This document shows, piece by piece, positions 36,057 to 44,943 of a DNA stretch of 64,000 nt. How positions within the stretch are numbered: position 1 is the stretch's first letter; each line of letters begins with the position of its first letter. Both the position numbers and the translations under genes were made by a program. Under the pieces are notes generated by a model. That model ran no database searches, was not told the DNA's origin, and saw nothing but the letters and a program-made list of their open reading frames with translations. Origin of the DNA: Streptomyces deccanensis (GTDB lineage: Bacteria > Actinomycetota > Actinomycetes > Streptomycetales > Streptomycetaceae); assembly GCF_022385335.1 (NCBI RefSeq), contig NZ_CP092431.1, forward strand, positions 1,612,001 to 1,676,000, read 5' to 3'.

Positions 36057-36778
36057 CGGTCCTGGTGGTCACGGGGACGGGCACGGAGGTCGGCAAGACG
36101 GTCACCACGGCGGCGGTCGCGGCGGTGGCCGTGGCGTCCGGCCGCTCGGTGGCCGTGCTGAAGCCCGCGCAGACGGGCGTACGGCCGGACGAGCGCGGCG
36201 ACGCGGACGAGGTGGCCCGGCTCGCCGGTGCCGTCACCGTCCGCGAACTCGCCCGCTATCCGGAGCCGTTGGCCCCGGCGACCGCCGCGCGCCGCTCGGG
36301 TCTGCCGCCGGTGCACCCGGAGGACGTCGCCGAGGCCGCGGCCAAGCTGGCGACCGACCACGACCTGGTGCTGGTCGAGGGCGCGGGCGGGCTCCTCGTC
36401 CGCTTCGACGAGGCGGGCGGCACGCTGGCGGACACGGCGCGGCTGTTGGGGGCGCCGGTGCTGCTGGTCGCCTCGGCCGGGCTGGGCACGCTGAACACGA
36501 CCGAGCTGACGGCCCGCGAACTCGCCGTCCGGGAGGTGGAGTTGGCGGGCGTCGTCATCGGCAGCTGGCCGGGGGCACCGGATCTGGCGTCGCGGTGCAA
36601 CCTGACGGACCTGCCGGTGGTGGCGGGGGCACCGCTGCTGGGTGCGGTGCCTGCGGGGTCGGGGGCGTTGGCTCCGATCGACTTCCGGGCGGCGGCGGGT
36701 AGTTGGCTGGCACCGGATCTGGGAGGCGCATGGGATGGCGCCGCATTCATCGCACACCACGGCCCCACTGCACACTGA
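36053..36778 (+). CDS. bioD: Dethiobiotin synthetase
   Basis: ATP-dependent carboxylase (241 residues) closing the ureido ring of dethiobiotin. The P-loop [14 protein letters not shown] is at the N-terminus, KPAQTG near 38, and [10 protein letters not shown] near 110. The ATG follows AGAGGA. bioC/bioH-type pimeloyl synthesis genes are not in the window. Confidence 0.95.
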   Translation: MTVLVVTGTGTEVGKTVTTAAVAAVAVASGRSVAVLKPAQTGVRPDERGDADEVARLAGAVTVRELARYPEPLAPATAARRSGLPPVHPEDVAEAAAKLATDHDLVLVEGAGGLLVRFDEAGGTLADTARLLGAPVLLVASAGLGTLNTTELTARELAVREVELAGVVIGSWPGAPDLASRCNLTDLPVVAGAPLLGAVPAGSGALAPIDFRAAAGSWLAPDLGGAWDGAAFIAHHGPTAH

Positions 36779-36786
36779 TGGCCGGC

Positions 36787-36808
36787 CCGCGCCCCGTCAG
36801 GGGCGCGG
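36787..36808. terminator. Convergent terminator after bioD
   Basis: 9-bp inverted repeat CCGCGCCCC / GGGGCGCGG with loop GTCA, in the 108-bp gap between bioD and the convergent LAL gene. It is part of a dispersed repeat. Confidence 0.65.
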
Positions 36809-36876
36809 GGCTGTGCCGATATGCGGCTCCGCCGCGTGGGCGCGACCAGCCACGACGAACCCGCAGCCGACACGAA
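36799..36876 (+). repeat. Dispersed Streptomyces intergenic repeat, copy 3
   Basis: AGGGGCGCGGGGCTGTGCC, then CGCGACCAGCCACGACGAAC and CCCGCAGCCGACACG. It shares the core with the other two copies but has an extra TGTGCCGATATGCGGCTCCG-type insert, a known variation of this element by my recollection. Confidence 0.65.
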
Positions 36877-36886
36877 CCAGCACCCC

Positions 36887-39106
36887 CTACGGCGCCGACT
36901 GCTCCCCCAACAGCCGCACCAGCTCGATCCTCGACCTGATCCCCAACCGCGAGAACACGCCCCGCAGATGGTGGTCGATCGTGCGCGGGCTCAGCAGCAG
37001 CCGCGCGGCGATCTCCCTGTTCGTGGCGCCCTCCGCCGCCATGCGGGCGATCAGCAGTTGCTGGGCGGTGAGGCGGGCGGCGAGATCCTCGGTGCCGGGC
37101 GCGGCGGAGGCTCGCTCTCCCAGAGCCCTGAGTTCCGCGCGGGCCTGGGACGCGCAGTGCGGGGAGCCGAAGTGGTCGAAGGCCTCCAGCGCGCTGTGCA
37201 GGCGGTCGCGGGCCTCGGTGCGGTTGCGGAGCCGCCGCAGGGCGCTGCCGAACAGCAGTTCCGTACGGGCGCGTTCGAAGTCGCGGGTGCCGGAGGCGTG
37301 CAGGTCGAGGGCGGCCCGGTAGTGCTCGACGGCCTCCTCGCCGGTCGCGAGGAGGGCCCGGCACCGGGCGCTGAGCGCGAGGTCGTCGGCGCTGCGGACG
37401 GTACGGGCCCAGCGGTCGTAGTCGGCGTGCGCGGCGACGGCGACCCGGGTGTCGCCGGTACGGACGGCGGCTTCGACGTAGTGCGGGGTGGCGAGGTGCC
37501 GGATGGCCCGGTGCCCGTGCCCGGGGCCGAAGCCCGCGAGGGCGCGCAGCCGGGCGGCCGAGGCCGCGTACCGGCCGGTGCTCAGGTCGAGGAAGGCGAG
37601 CGCGAACATGGCGAGCGCGGCGGGCAGTCCGAGGCCGCGTTCGAGGGCGTACGCGCGGGCGGACTCGGCGCGCTGGCGGCACACCTCCTCGTCGCCGGTG
37701 ATGGCGGCGAACATCGCGAGGGCGGCTTGGAGGTGGCAGGCCCCGTTGTCCTGCCCGGTGGCGTACGCCTGGCGCAGGGCGTCCACGGCGGCGGCCTCGG
37801 CGGCCTTGGGGCGCCCCGTCCAGAACTCGGCGTAGGCCCGGAACTCCATGGCCTGCGGCACGGTGACCGTCTCGCCGCGGGCCCGGGCGGAGGCGGCGGC
37901 GCGGGCGGTGGCGGTGAAGGCGCGGGTGTGGTCGCCGAGGAGGAGGGCGGCGATCCCGGAGTGGATGAGCTGGGTGGGGTCGCCGCCGGGACCGCAGCGC
38001 CCTGCGGCGGCTTCGAGGACGTCCCTGGCGTCGTCGTAGCGTCCCTCGAACGCGGCGGCGAGGGCGCCGAGGGTGCTGGGCGGCAGGATGCCGAGCCCGT
38101 CGGCGACGGCGGCGGCCTCGCGGCACCGGCGGAGGTCCCCGGTGTAGATGGCGGCCTCGGTGGCTCGTGCCAGCAGATGGGCGGCCCGGTCCGAGGTGTG
38201 GTCGCCGACGTGCCGGACGGTGGCGGTGAGCAGGGCGTCGAACGCCTCGGCGGCGTTGCCGGCGCGCAGGGCGAGCAGTCCGCCGAGGGCGTCGTCGTCG
38301 GTGGCGGCGACGAGGCGGCGGGCCCGGTCGCCGTCGCCGGACTGCCAGGCCTCGGCGGCGGCCTGGGCCAGCAGGGGCGCGCGTTCGGCCGGTTCGGGGG
38401 TGAGGCCGGCGGCGCGTTCGGCGAGGGCGGAGGCGAGGGTCGGGTCGCCGATGGCACGTGCCACCCGTGCCGCGAGACGGAGTTCGGCGGCGAGGCGGCG
38501 GCTGGGTCCGAGGGCGGCGGCGGCCCGGTGCCAGGACCGGCCGGGTCGCTCGCCCTCGCCGTTGAGGACGGCGGCGAGGAGGCGGTGGGCTTCGCGCCGG
38601 TCGGCCATGGAGGCGGACTCGTAGACGGCGACGCGGGTCCAGGCGTCCCGGAAGACGATGCCCTGGGCCGTGGTGTGCGCGAGGCCCGCCGCCTCCGCCG
38701 TGTCGAGGGGGCGGGTGTCGAGCCCGGCGGCGGTGACGGCGCGCGCGTAGGCGTGGGTCGGCACGGGGTACTGGTCGGCGGCGGCAAGGAGCAGCAGGAA
38801 GCGGGTGTCGTCGGGCAGGGCCCGTACCGCCCGTCGATGGGTCCGCAGCAGGGCGGGGGCCAGCGCCAGGGGCTCGGCGGGGAGCGGGTCGAGGCCCGTG
38901 AGCTGGCGCCGGGTGAGGGCGGCGGCGAGTTCGGCGGCGGCCCGGGGGTCGCCGTGGGCGGCGTGCAGCAGGCGTACGCGCACGCCTTCGGACAGCGTGG
39001 GCACGGTGGCCGACGCTGTGTTCGGGCTCGGCCACACGTGGGTGGGGGGCGGTGGCGAGCGATGCGGAAGTTGTGGGGGGTTCACCGGAGTCACCACGCT
39101 CATCAC
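36887..39106 (-). CDS. LAL-like LuxR-family regulator lacking the N-terminal ATPase
   Basis: A 739-residue regulator ending in a LuxR helix-turn-helix (LTAQQLLIARMAAEGATNREIAARLLLSP..., about 670-735). The middle is a long helical TPR-like region. Its N-terminus (ALTRRQLTGLDPLP, then RAVRALPDDTRFLLLLAAAD) matches the part of LAL regulators that normally follows the Walker-box ATPase. No GxxxxGKT or Walker B is present, so the nucleotide module is missing. It is divergent from a secreted lipase gene 106 bp away, a setting like LipR-LipA of S. exfoliatus, and may activate it. Confidence 0.82.
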   Translation of the reverse strand: MMSVVTPVNPPQLPHRSPPPPTHVWPSPNTASATVPTLSEGVRVRLLHAAHGDPRAAAELAAALTRRQLTGLDPLPAEPLALAPALLRTHRRAVRALPDDTRFLLLLAAADQYPVPTHAYARAVTAAGLDTRPLDTAEAAGLAHTTAQGIVFRDAWTRVAVYESASMADRREAHRLLAAVLNGEGERPGRSWHRAAAALGPSRRLAAELRLAARVARAIGDPTLASALAERAAGLTPEPAERAPLLAQAAAEAWQSGDGDRARRLVAATDDDALGGLLALRAGNAAEAFDALLTATVRHVGDHTSDRAAHLLARATEAAIYTGDLRRCREAAAVADGLGILPPSTLGALAAAFEGRYDDARDVLEAAAGRCGPGGDPTQLIHSGIAALLLGDHTRAFTATARAAASARARGETVTVPQAMEFRAYAEFWTGRPKAAEAAAVDALRQAYATGQDNGACHLQAALAMFAAITGDEEVCRQRAESARAYALERGLGLPAALAMFALAFLDLSTGRYAASAARLRALAGFGPGHGHRAIRHLATPHYVEAAVRTGDTRVAVAAHADYDRWARTVRSADDLALSARCRALLATGEEAVEHYRAALDLHASGTRDFERARTELLFGSALRRLRNRTEARDRLHSALEAFDHFGSPHCASQARAELRALGERASAAPGTEDLAARLTAQQLLIARMAAEGATNREIAARLLLSPRTIDHHLRGVFSRLGIRSRIELVRLLGEQSAP

Positions 39107-39212
39107 GTTACTTGCGAGTTAACCGGCCAGTAAAGACCGGCGATTTCGCCGATGCGGCGCGCGTAGACCCCGCTGACACTCCTGACGAACCCCACCCGTT
39201 TCAGGAGGCACC

Positions 39213-39899
39213 ATGCATCGCCGCATGCGCCGTATCGCCACGGCTCTCGCGACCGTGACCAGCACGCTCCTTCTGTCGCTCACCTTCTCGGCGTCCTCCG
39301 CCCAGGCCGCCACCCACAACCCGGTCGTCTTCGTACACGGACTGAGCAGTTCGTCCAGCAGTTGGGACGACTGGGTCGCGTACTTCAAGGCGGACGGCTA
39401 CACCGCCTCGGAACTGCACTCCTGGTCCTACGACTGGGGCCAGTCCAACGCCACCACGGCGGCCCAGCTGAAGACCAAGATCGACAGTGTGCGCGCCTCC
39501 ACGGGCGCCGCGAAGGTCGACGTGGTGGTGCACTCCATGGGCGCGCTCAGCTCCCGTTACTACCTGAAGAACCTCGGCGGGACGGCGTACGTGGACGACT
39601 TCGTCGCCACGGCCGGTGTGAACCACGGGACGACCGTCGCCGGTTGGTGCCGGTGGCTCTACACGTCCTGCGGCGAGATGTACACCGGCAGCTCGTTCCT
39701 GACCTCGCTGAACTCCGGTGACGAGACGCCGGGCAGTGTGTCCTACGCAAGCTACTGGTCGAACTGCGACGACGCGCTCACCCCGGACACCACCGCGATC
39801 CTCAGCGGCGCGACGAACGTCGAGGTCGGCTGCGTCTCGCACAACGAGATGAACAACGACCAGGGCGTGTACCAGCAGGTCCGCGACTTCATCGCCTGA
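39213..39899 (+). CDS. Secreted lipase/esterase of the LipA (Bacillus-like) family
   Basis: Exported alpha/beta hydrolase of 228 residues. A signal peptide ends near SASSAQAA (about residue 33). The oxyanion region is [13 protein letters not shown], the nucleophile Ser is in [13 protein letters not shown] (near 111), the Asp in NCDDALTPD and the His in [11 protein letters not shown]. The small size and motif fit minimal triacylglycerol lipases. CAGGAGG precedes the ATG. Confidence 0.88.
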   Translation: MHRRMRRIATALATVTSTLLLSLTFSASSAQAATHNPVVFVHGLSSSSSSWDDWVAYFKADGYTASELHSWSYDWGQSNATTAAQLKTKIDSVRASTGAAKVDVVVHSMGALSSRYYLKNLGGTAYVDDFVATAGVNHGTTVAGWCRWLYTSCGEMYTGSSFLTSLNSGDETPGSVSYASYWSNCDDALTPDTTAILSGATNVEVGCVSHNEMNNDQGVYQQVRDFIA

Positions 39900-39908
39900 C
39901 CCCTCCCC

Positions 39909-39949
39909 CACCCGTCGCACAGTCGTTCCCCACGGCAGTGCGACGGGTG
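39909..39949. terminator. Terminator after the lipase gene
   Basis: 12-bp inverted repeat CACCCGTCGCAC / GTGCGACGGGTG with a 17-nt loop, 10 bp after the stop codon. Confidence 0.75.
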
Positions 39950-40008
39950 AGCCGGTGCTTCCCGGGGGAGAATCGCGGTATCCGCACCGCCCTCTTCGGG
40001 AGGTCCTC

Positions 40009-40695
40009 ATGGCCCGCGCCCGCGCCGCGAAGGACGCCGTGCACCACCCCCTCTTCGCCCGGTTCTACGCCCGACTGAGCGTGTCGGCGGAGCCGAGAAT
40101 CGGTCCGCTGCGCGACGAGTTGCTCGCCGGGCTGTCGGGGCGCGTCATCGAGATCGGGGCCGGCAACGGCCTGAACTTCGCCCGCTACCCCGGCACCGTC
40201 TCCGAGGTGGTGGCGATCGAACCCGAGCACGCGCTGCGGCGGCTGGCCCTGGAGGCCGCCCTGCGCGCCGAGGTGCCGGTGGACGTGGTGCCGGGCGCGG
40301 CGGAGGCGCTGCCCGTCAAGAGCGAGGCGTTCGACGCGGCCGTCGTGTCGCTGGTGCTGTGCAGTGTGCGGGACGTACGGCGCTCGCTGAGCGAGGTGCG
40401 CCGGGTACTGCGCCCGGGTGGTGAGCTGCGGTTCTTCGAGCACGGCCGGGGCGGTGGACGGGCCATGCGAACGGCCCAGCAAGCCCTGGACGCCTCGGTG
40501 TGGCCGCTGCTCTTCGGCGGCTGCCATGTCTCGCGCGACCCGGTCGAGGCGCTCCGGGCCACCGGGTTCGAGGTCGGGGAGGTCCGGGAGCTTCTGGTGC
40601 CCGAGCAGGGGCCACGGCTGCCCAGTTCCTACTGTGTGCTGGGCCGGGCGCGGCGGCCCGGACTCACTGACTCCACTGGCGCAGCTCCCGCGTGA
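40009..40695 (+). CDS. Class I SAM-dependent methyltransferase
   Basis: A 228-residue methyltransferase with motif I VIEIGAGNGLNFARYP, a following acidic residue in AIEPEH, and LRPGGELRFFEHGRG typical of the UbiE/Methyltransf_11 group. Substrate unknown. The ATG follows GGGAGG. Its last 32 bp overlap the convergent toxin gene. Confidence 0.85.
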   Translation: MARARAAKDAVHHPLFARFYARLSVSAEPRIGPLRDELLAGLSGRVIEIGAGNGLNFARYPGTVSEVVAIEPEHALRRLALEAALRAEVPVDVVPGAAEALPVKSEAFDAAVVSLVLCSVRDVRRSLSEVRRVLRPGGELRFFEHGRGGGRAMRTAQQALDASVWPLLFGGCHVSRDPVEALRATGFEVGEVRELLVPEQGPRLPSSYCVLGRARRPGLTDSTGAAPA

Positions 40696-41038
40696 TCTCG
40701 TGCACGCCGGCCTCGCCGCTCTTGACCAGTCTGGCCAGTTCGCGCACCTGCTCGGCGGAGGTGACGACCTTGACGCCGCTGGCCACGAGGTAGCCGTAGG
40801 CGACGGCGCAGGCGAACAGCGCGTTGGAGCGCTCCAACGCCGGTACGTGCAGGAGGAGTTGCAGCAGGGCGGCGGCCCGGGCGTGCGGGGTGTCGTAGAC
40901 GGCGACGTCGAAGATCTGGGCCTCGTGCCGGGCGACGGCCGCGACGAGGGCGCCCCAGTCGGTGACCTGGGGATCGCCGGGCGTCTTGCGTTCGGCGACC
41001 ATCAGGAGCCAGGCGAGGTCGATGCGGAGCTGACTCAA
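40664..41038 (-). CDS. Fic/Doc-like toxin of a streptomycete toxin-antitoxin pair
   Basis: A 124-residue protein of the type annotated as toxin component beside a ribbon-helix-helix antitoxin in Streptomyces. The expected Fic motif HPFxxGN is degenerate: LLHVPALERSNALFACAVAYG retains His and Asn, but the Gly is Ser. AMPylation or kinase activity is therefore doubtful. The start is TTG, 4 bp after the antitoxin stop, with no good own Shine-Dalgarno, so it depends on coupling. Confidence 0.75.
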   Translation of the reverse strand: MSQLRIDLAWLLMVAERKTPGDPQVTDWGALVAAVARHEAQIFDVAVYDTPHARAAALLQLLLHVPALERSNALFACAVAYGYLVASGVKVVTSAEQVRELARLVKSGEAGVHEITRELRQWSQ

Positions 41039-41042
41039 GGGA

Positions 41043-41282
41043 TCAGTGACGTCCCTCGCGCCCGTTCTCGGGCTCGGTGCCGAACTCCTCGGCGAAGACC
41101 GCCTCGTACTGCTTCATGAAGTCGGCGGCGGACTCGACGAAGGTGTGGCCCGCCTCGCCGGTGTCCTGCCTGACCAGCTCCTCGATGTACCGGTTCACAC
41201 TCATCCCGCGCTCCAGGGCTCGCTCTCGGGCAGCTCGGGCCGTGTCCTCGTCCACCCGCACGTTCAGCTGGGTCTTGGCCAT
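41043..41282 (-). CDS. Ribbon-helix-helix antitoxin
   Basis: A 79-residue protein. The N-terminal ribbon-helix-helix (TQLNVRVDEDTARAARERAL... GMSVNRYIEELV) binds DNA; the C-terminal tail (about 48-79) would cover the toxin. First gene of the pair. GCTAGC repeats just upstream form the likely autoregulatory operator. Confidence 0.88.
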   Translation of the reverse strand: MAKTQLNVRVDEDTARAARERALERGMSVNRYIEELVRQDTGEAGHTFVESAADFMKQYEAVFAEEFGTEPENGREGRH

Positions 41283-41290
41283 ACCTCGAC

Positions 41291-41310
41291 GCTAGCGCCG
41301 AAGTGCTAGC
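41291..41310 (-). promoter_or_regulatory. Operator/promoter of the toxin-antitoxin pair
   Basis: GCTAGC-8 nt-GCTAGC directly upstream of the antitoxin start; each hexamer is itself palindromic. On the minus strand TAGCAC or TAGCGT within it could be the -10, with TTGCCT (41314-41319) as -35. Confidence 0.6.
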
Positions 41311-41472
41311 GGAGGCAAGGGCGCCCATGAGTGCCCCTTACACCGATCACGGGAACCCGACCTGCGACGGAGACGGTCTCGACCCTCGGGGGGATTTCGG
41401 CTGTGCCCTGGGTCACACTAGGCTCGGCCGAGAACGCCCGGAATTCGAACTGGTTCGAGCCTGGAGGCCGTT

Positions 41473-42318
41473 TTGTCCACTGCTGCCGCTGAGCACACCC
41501 TCGGCCGCGCGGAAGCCGACGGCATCGCCGCCCGTGCCCGGGGCCTGACGAAGGCGTACGGCTCTGGCGAGACGACGGTGCTCGCCCTCGACTCGGTCGA
41601 CGTGGACATCGCGCGCGGCCGCTTCACCGCCGTCATGGGCCCCTCGGGCTCGGGCAAGTCCACGCTGATGCACTGTCTGGCCGGGCTCGACACCGTCTCG
41701 GCGGGACAGGTGTGGCTCGGGGACACCGAGATCACCGGACTCAAGGAGCGCGACCTGACCCGGCTGCGCCGGGACCGGATCGGGTTCATGTTCCAGTCCT
41801 TCAACCTGATCCCCACTCTGAACGCGGCCGAGAACATCACCCTGCCCATGGACATCGCGGGCAAGAAGCCCGACGAGAAGTGGCTGGACCAGGTCATCGA
41901 CACCCTCGGACTGCGGGACCGGCTGAAGCACCGGCCCGCCCAGCTCTCCGGCGGCCAGCAGCAGCGTGTCGCCTGCGCCCGCGCGCTCGCCTCCCGGCCC
42001 GAACTGATCTTCGCCGACGAGCCCACCGGCAACCTCGACTCCCGCGCCGGGCTCGAAGTGCTCGGCTTCCTGCGCGAGGCGGTGGACCAGCTGGGCCAGA
42101 CCGTGGTCATGGTCACCCACGACCCCGGTGCGGCCGCCCACTCCGACCTGGTGCTCTTCCTCGCGGACGGGCGGATCGTGGACCGGATGGAGCGCCCCTC
42201 CGCCGAGGCGGTCCTGGAGCGCATGAAGCGCTTCGACACCGCCCGGGGGGCCTTCGCGCCCGAGAGCACGCCCACCACCGGGGCGGGCACCGGGGCCACC
42301 GACGCCGCCGAGGACTGA
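41473..42318 (+). CDS. ABC transporter ATPase, MacB/LolD type
   Basis: A 281-residue ATP-binding subunit. Walker A GPSGSGKST (near 57), Q-loop MFQSFNLIPTL, signature LSGGQQQRV (near 158), Walker B LIFADEPTGNLDS and the H-loop VTHD are all intact. The start is TTG five nt after GGAGG; no other start fits. The partner permease starts 4 bp after its stop. A -10-like TAGGCT lies at 41419-41424. Confidence 0.95.
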   Translation: MSTAAAEHTLGRAEADGIAARARGLTKAYGSGETTVLALDSVDVDIARGRFTAVMGPSGSGKSTLMHCLAGLDTVSAGQVWLGDTEITGLKERDLTRLRRDRIGFMFQSFNLIPTLNAAENITLPMDIAGKKPDEKWLDQVIDTLGLRDRLKHRPAQLSGGQQQRVACARALASRPELIFADEPTGNLDSRAGLEVLGFLREAVDQLGQTVVMVTHDPGAAAHSDLVLFLADGRIVDRMERPSAEAVLERMKRFDTARGAFAPESTPTTGAGTGATDAAED

Positions 42319-42322
42319 GACC

Positions 42323-44893
42323 GTGCTCAAGGCGACCCTGCGGAGTTTCCTGGCACACAAGGGGCGGCTGCTGCTCTCGGCGCTCGCGGTGATCCTCTCC
42401 GTGGCGTTCGTCGCGGGCAGTCTGATCTTCTCGGACACGGTCACCCGTACCTTCGACCGGCTCTTCGCCTCCACCTCCGCCGATGTGACGGTGGGCCCCA
42501 AGGACGACGAGCTGGAGGGCCAGTTGCCGACCGGGGCGGTGGAGACGGTGCCGGCCTCGCTCGCCGAGCGGATCGCGGGCATCGACGGCGTCGCGGAGGC
42601 CCACGTCGACGCGTCCGTGGAGAACGTCACGGTCGTCGACAGCGAGAACGAGTCGGTGGGACCCACGACGGGCGCCCCCACCATCGCCACCGGCTGGCAC
42701 CCCACCGACCGCAGCCCGGTGAAGCTGACCAGCGGGCACGCGCCGGAGGGTCCCGGCCAGGCGCTGCTCGACGCGGACACCGCCGAGAACAAGGACGTGC
42801 GGATCGGCGACACCCTGACGGTCCTGGCCGGGCCGGGCTCCTTCGAGGTGAAGGTCGTCGGCATCGCCACCTTCACCACCACCAATCCCGGCTCCGCGCT
42901 CGTCTTCCTCGACACCCGGGTCGCGCAGACCGAGCTGCTCGGGGATCCCGACGCCGCCACCGGCATCTCGGTGACCGCCGATCCCGGGGTCGGCGACGAG
43001 GTGCTCGAGCGGCGGATCGCCGAGGCGCTGGGGCCGTCGGCGTACACGTACGAGACCGCCGACGAGCAGGCCGAGTCGGCGGCCGCCTCCCTCGGCGGAT
43101 TCCTCGACGTCATCAAGTACGTGATGCTCGGCTTCGCCGGGATCGCGACGCTCGTCGGGATGTTCCTCATCGTCAACACGTTCTCGATGCTGATCGCCCA
43201 ACGCACCCGTGAGCTGGGCCTGTTGCGTGCGCTGGGAGCCGACCGGCGGCAGGTGCGGCGATCGGTGCTGACCGAGGCGGCGCTGCTCGGGCTGGTCGGG
43301 TCGACGCTCGGCCTCGCCGCCGGCATCGGGCTGGCCTTCGGCCTGATCGCGCTCATGGGCGCCTTCGGGATGAACCTGAAGTCGACCGAGATGGTGATCG
43401 GCGTGGGGACGCCCGTCGCGGCCTATGTCGTCGGGCTCGGCGTCACCTTCGTGGCCGCCTATCTGCCGGCGCGGCGGGCGTCGGCCGTGTCGCCGATGGC
43501 GGCGCTCGCGGACGCCGAGATCGCCGGGGTCGGACGGCCGCTGAAGGTGCGCGCGGTGGTCGGCGGAGCCGTCGGGGCTGCCGGTGCCGCCGCGCTCGTG
43601 GGGTGCGCGGTGTCGTCGGACACCGGGTCGGCGGCCTCCCTGCTCGGCCTCGGCGTGGTCCTCACCCTCGTCGCGACGGTCATCGCGGGACCGCTCCTCG
43701 TACGGCCGGTCATCCGGGTCCTGGGCGGGGCGTTCCCCGCGCTGTTCGGCTCCGTGGGCCGGATGAGCCAGCGCAACGCCCTGCGCAACCCACGCCGGAC
43801 CGGGGCCACCGCCGCCGCGTTGATGGTGGGGATCGCGCTGGTCGGCGGCATGTCCGTGGCGAGCGCGTCGATGACGAAGTCTTTCGACCAGGAGATCGAC
43901 AAGACCCTCGGTGCCGACTTCGTCGTCCAGAACCAGAACTTCCTGCCGTTCCCGCAGGAGGTCACCGACCGGATCCGCGCCACCGACGGCGTAGGCCTCG
44001 TGGTGCGGCAGCGGTTCACCCCGGTCGCGGTACGGCTGCCGGACGGTGAACGGATCGAGACGACCGCCGCGGCCTACGACGGGCGGCTCGACGAGGTCGC
44101 GAACGTCACCTACGCCCAGGGCGACAGCGCGGCCGCCCTCGCGGACGGCGCCATCGCCATGGACGTCGACTTCGCGCGGGAGCACGACGTGACGGTCGGC
44201 GACACGCTCCCGGTGCGGTTCCCCGCCGGGAAGAACGCCGAGCTGAAGGTGGCAGCGCTCACCGACCAGGACACCGCCGACGGCTTCGGGATGCGGGGCG
44301 GGCTGTTCTTCGGCATGGGCACCATCGAGACCCAGGTGCCCGACGGGCAGGACTCGGCCCTGTACGTGAACACCGGCTCCGGCGCGGACGCCGACGAGCT
44401 GCGCGCGAATTTGGAGAGGACGCTGGAGGCGTATCCGCAGGTGCAGGTCCGTGACCAGGCCGACTACAAGGAGCTGGTGCGGGGCCAGATCGCCGTCCTG
44501 CTCTACCTGGTCTACGCGTTGCTCGGCCTCGCGATCGTCATCGCGGTGCTCGGTGTGGTCAACACCCTCGCCCTGTCGGTGGTGGAGCGCACCCGGGAGA
44601 TCGGACTGCTGCGCGCGATCGGGCTGGCCAGGCGGCAGTTGCGGCGGATGATCCGGCTGGAGTCGGTGGTGATCGCCGTCTTCGGTGCCGTCCTCGGGCT
44701 CGCGCTGGGGCTGGTCTGGGGCGTGTGCGTGCAGCAGATCCTGGCGCTCCAGGGGATGAAGGCGCTGGCGATCCCGTGGGGCACGGTCGTCGCCGTCGTG
44801 ATCGGCTCAGCGGTCGTGGGCGTGGTCGCGGCCCTGCTGCCGGCGCTGCGGGCATCGCGGATGAACGTGCTGGCGGCCATCGCGCACGAATGA
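42323..44893 (+). CDS. ABC transporter permease, FtsX/MacB family
   Basis: An 856-residue permease. It has an N-terminal helix (about 17-37), a first extracytoplasmic domain (about 40-255), a first FtsX helix group (about 262-410), two more helices with a second extracytoplasmic domain (about 420-715), and the last FtsX group (about 722-850). This duplicated architecture is common in actinobacterial MacB-like proteins exporting lipoproteins, peptides or drugs. GTG start. Substrate unknown. Confidence 0.93.
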   Translation: MLKATLRSFLAHKGRLLLSALAVILSVAFVAGSLIFSDTVTRTFDRLFASTSADVTVGPKDDELEGQLPTGAVETVPASLAERIAGIDGVAEAHVDASVENVTVVDSENESVGPTTGAPTIATGWHPTDRSPVKLTSGHAPEGPGQALLDADTAENKDVRIGDTLTVLAGPGSFEVKVVGIATFTTTNPGSALVFLDTRVAQTELLGDPDAATGISVTADPGVGDEVLERRIAEALGPSAYTYETADEQAESAAASLGGFLDVIKYVMLGFAGIATLVGMFLIVNTFSMLIAQRTRELGLLRALGADRRQVRRSVLTEAALLGLVGSTLGLAAGIGLAFGLIALMGAFGMNLKSTEMVIGVGTPVAAYVVGLGVTFVAAYLPARRASAVSPMAALADAEIAGVGRPLKVRAVVGGAVGAAGAAALVGCAVSSDTGSAASLLGLGVVLTLVATVIAGPLLVRPVIRVLGGAFPALFGSVGRMSQRNALRNPRRTGATAAALMVGIALVGGMSVASASMTKSFDQEIDKTLGADFVVQNQNFLPFPQEVTDRIRATDGVGLVVRQRFTPVAVRLPDGERIETTAAAYDGRLDEVANVTYAQGDSAAALADGAIAMDVDFAREHDVTVGDTLPVRFPAGKNAELKVAALTDQDTADGFGMRGGLFFGMGTIETQVPDGQDSALYVNTGSGADADELRANLERTLEAYPQVQVRDQADYKELVRGQIAVLLYLVYALLGLAIVIAVLGVVNTLALSVVERTREIGLLRAIGLARRQLRRMIRLESVVIAVFGAVLGLALGLVWGVCVQQILALQGMKALAIPWGTVVAVVIGSAVVGVVAALLPALRASRMNVLAAIAHE

Positions 44894-44943
44894 TGTACTC
44901 GCCGGTGTGCCCGACTCAAGTCCCTTTCGAGTGAGGAGAGTTC

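Noticed and set aside
36821..39133. Plus-strand 770-codon frame opposite the LAL regulator
   Set aside because: Gly/Glu/Val-rich antisense shadow; the minus strand carries the LuxR domain and helical repeats.
42113..44185. Minus-strand 690-codon frame opposite the ABC permease
   Set aside because: His/Arg/Gly-rich shadow; the plus strand encodes clear FtsX helices.
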